Assembly: GCA_017427385.1 (NCBI GenBank)
Contig: JAFRSW010000002.1
Span: 1 to 64,000, forward strand
DNA length: 64,000 nt
Reading direction: 5' to 3'
Origin: Bacteroidales bacterium
GTDB taxonomy: Bacteria; Bacteroidota; Bacteroidia; Bacteroidales; UBA932
Under the pieces are notes generated by a model that saw nothing but the letters and a program-made list of their open reading frames with translations, did not search any database and was not told the DNA's origin. Of the stretch, positions 62,540 to 64,000 are shown one piece after another (within the stretch, counting starts at the first letter, position 1; each line of letters begins with the position of its first letter). The position numbers and the translations under genes are program-made.

Positions 62540-63607
62540 TTAATTGTTCATTAAATATTTCTTCATGAATTCATTGAGGTCCCCGTCCAGCACACCCTGC
62601 GTGTCGGCGGTTTCATAGCCGGTGCGGAGGTCCTTAACCATGCGGTAGGGATGCAGCACGTAGGAGCGTATCTGCGAGCCCCATTCTATCTTCTTTTTCT
62701 GCCCCTCCAGCTCCGCCTGCTTCTCCTGGCGCTTCTTGAGCTCGATGTCGTAAAGGCGACTCTTGAGGATGCGGAGGGCGTTCTGGCGGTTGTCCTGCTG
62801 GGAGCGGGTTTCGGTGTTCTCCACCATTATGCCCGTGGGGATGTGGCGCACGCGCACGCCGGTCTCCACTTTATTCACGTTCTGCCCGCCGTGGCCGCCG
62901 GAGCGGAAGGTATCCCACTCGATGTCCGAGGGGTTGATCTCTATGTTGATGCTGTCGTCTACGAGGGGATAGATGAAGACGGAGGAGAAGGTGGTCTGGC
63001 GCTTGCCCTGGGCGTTGAACGGGGAGATGCGCACGAGCCTGTGCACGCCGCTCTCGGCCTTAAGGTAGCCGTAGGCATAGTCGCCTTCGAACTGGATGGT
63101 GCAGGACTTGATGCCTGCCTCGTCACCCTCGATGAGTTCCGTGACGGTCATCTTGTAGCCATTGCGCTCGCCCCAGCGCATGTACATGCGCATCAGCATG
63201 GAACTCCAGTCGTTGGATTCGGTGCCACCGGCCCCGGAATTGATGGTGAGCACGGCACCGAGGTTGTCCCCTTCCTCGCCCAGCATGTTCTTGAATTCCA
63301 GGTCTTCCAGTTTCTTCAGGGCATCCGCGTAAGCCGCATCGGTATCCGGCCCCTCAGGATCGAGTTCCATGAGGACTTCCAGGTCGTCGGTGGCGGAAAC
63401 AAGGGCGTCGAAGGCCGTCAGCCATGCCTTGACGGAGCTGACTCCTTTTAGGAAGGCTTCCGCCGACTTGGGGTCGTCCCAGAAACCGGGAGCCTGGCTC
63501 TGGGCGTCCTTTTCGGCCACTTCCTGCCTCTTGTCCGATATGCTCAAGGCCTTCTCCAGCACGGATATGCGCTGGCGAAGGTCTTTCATCTGTTCCTGTG
63601 TAATCAT
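62540..63607 (-). CDS. prfB: peptide chain release factor 2
   Basis: Terminates translation at UGA and UAA, 355 residues from the ATG at 63607 (a second ATG is at 63610). The codon-recognition tripeptide SPF is in RISPFNAQGKR and the GGQ motif in SGGHGGQNVNKVET. The whole N-terminus is in one frame; the position of the usual programmed frameshift (CTTTGA) reads GCC TTG AGC here, so there is no internal stop codon. First gene of the prfB-fumarase-asmA operon. Its -7 box directly precedes the start. Confidence 0.95.
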   Translation of the reverse strand: MITQEQMKDLRQRISVLEKALSISDKRQEVAEKDAQSQAPGFWDDPKSAEAFLKGVSSVKAWLTAFDALVSATDDLEVLMELDPEGPDTDAAYADALKKLEDLEFKNMLGEEGDNLGAVLTINSGAGGTESNDWSSMLMRMYMRWGERNGYKMTVTELIEGDEAGIKSCTIQFEGDYAYGYLKAESGVHRLVRISPFNAQGKRQTTFSSVFIYPLVDDSINIEINPSDIEWDTFRSGGHGGQNVNKVETGVRVRHIPTGIMVENTETRSQQDNRQNALRILKSRLYDIELKKRQEKQAELEGQKKKIEWGSQIRSYVLHPYRMVKDLRTGYETADTQGVLDGDLNEFMKKYLMNN

Positions 63608-63611
63608 CATA

Positions 63612-63619
63612 CAAATTTA
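63612..63619 (-). promoter_or_regulatory. -7 box of prfB
   Basis: Minus strand TAAATTTG (63619-63612), immediately before the tandem ATG codons. The second (63607) is preferred and the mRNA would be leaderless. Confidence 0.55.
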
Positions 63620-63658
63620 ATGATTATTCCCGATTTTTTCCGATATTTACACCACGAA

Positions 63659-64000
63659 ATGAAACTTTCCGTCATCATTCCTGCATATAATGCAGAGCAA
63701 ACGCTCGCCGCCTGCGTGGAGAGTGTGTTTTCTGCGCTCGGCAACATTGAACTCGAAATAATAGTAATTGATGACGGATCCTCCGATGGGACTCTCAAGC
63801 TTTTGGCCTCCCTCGCGGCCGGGCATCCTGGGATTCGGGTGCTGAACCGTGCCAACGGCGGCGTGTCCGCCGCCCGCAACCTGGGCCTCCTCCAGGCTAG
63901 TGGAGAATGGGTGACTTTCGTGGATGCCGACGACACCCTGGACGCCTCCTGCGGTCCGGTACTTGCACGTGCCTTAAAAACCACCTGCGACATCCTGATC
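63659..64000 (+). CDS. family 2 glycosyltransferase, 5' part only
   Basis: Open to the window edge, 114 codons present. It begins MKLSVIIPAYNAEQTLAACV, and shows the GT2 nucleotide-sugar binding residues in IIVIDDGSSDGT and the metal-binding DADDT in WVTFVDADDT. This is the standard GT-A start of cell-surface or capsule glycosyltransferases. The C-terminus and any following genes are outside the window. Divergent from prfB. Confidence 0.88.
   Translation, partial: MKLSVIIPAYNAEQTLAACVESVFSALGNIELEIIVIDDGSSDGTLKLLASLAAGHPGIRVLNRANGGVSAARNLGLLQASGEWVTFVDADDTLDASCGPVLARALKTTCDILI

Overview
The window looks like chromosomal DNA of a Bacteroidota bacterium, most likely an uncultured gut-type member of the Bacteroidales. 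Evidence: promoters of the Bacteroidota form (TTTG or TTG, about 19 bp, then TAnnTTTG) stand before many genes; most genes lack a Shine-Dalgarno sequence; a 29-codon Bacteroidota-type bS22/COX24-like ribosomal gene follows HU; and there are fimbrillin, DUF5119, DUF3575 and BspA-type genes, an L-fucose operon and large Bacteroidota outer-membrane proteins. No species can be named from the sequence alone.

Layout. 1-327: tandem repeats and a terminator. 328-7552 (minus): M16 protease, then the overlapping run lon-ung-coaD-thioredoxin-like. 7553-14579 (plus): HU, bS22-like protein, RNase G, a PASTA-rluD-lnt operon, and fabF. 14678-20077 (minus): rplU-rpmA-serS-ruvC and a large outer-membrane protein. 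20247-25549 (plus): ATPase-sirtuin, rpsU with a perfect Shine-Dalgarno, fucP-fucI. 25616-28375: two divergent paralogous outer-membrane barrels. 28396-31189: a DUF362-glutathione peroxidase fusion and a second ATPase of the same type. 31195-43477 (minus): a seven-gene fimbria-like surface cluster (DUF3575, DUF5119, two or three fimbrillin-like lipoproteins, a 1558-residue DUF4906-like protein, and a leucine-rich-repeat lipoprotein last). 43600-45217: esterase and upp. 45220-53597 (minus): an unknown exported protein, alpha-2-macroglobulin and pbpC in one operon. 53650-55931: a CcsA-like protein, a frameshifted DUF2807 gene and an SDR. 55932-57251: a repeat-rich island holding one AT-rich membrane-protein gene next to tRNA-Leu(UAG). 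57380-63607 (minus): prfB-fumarase-AsmA. 63659-64000: start of a family 2 glycosyltransferase cut by the window edge.

Functional links: translation and recombination housekeeping, envelope protection (alpha-2-macroglobulin with PBP1C, Lnt, PASTA protein, AsmA), surface adhesion (fimbrial cluster) and mucosal sugar use (fucose).

Most unusual items: (1) the 55932-57251 island, where hairpin repeats with a 51-53 bp period and an exact 20-bp repeat, 1000 bp apart, flank a lone AT-rich gene; the same 51-bp period and hairpin sequence recur at the left edge of the window. (2) A 27-bp dispersed repeat that lies in coding sequence three times and is read in all three frames. (3) The anti-Shine-Dalgarno-perfect leader of rpsU. 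(4) The DUF362-GPx fusion. (5) The fimbrial cluster ending in an LRR lipoprotein.
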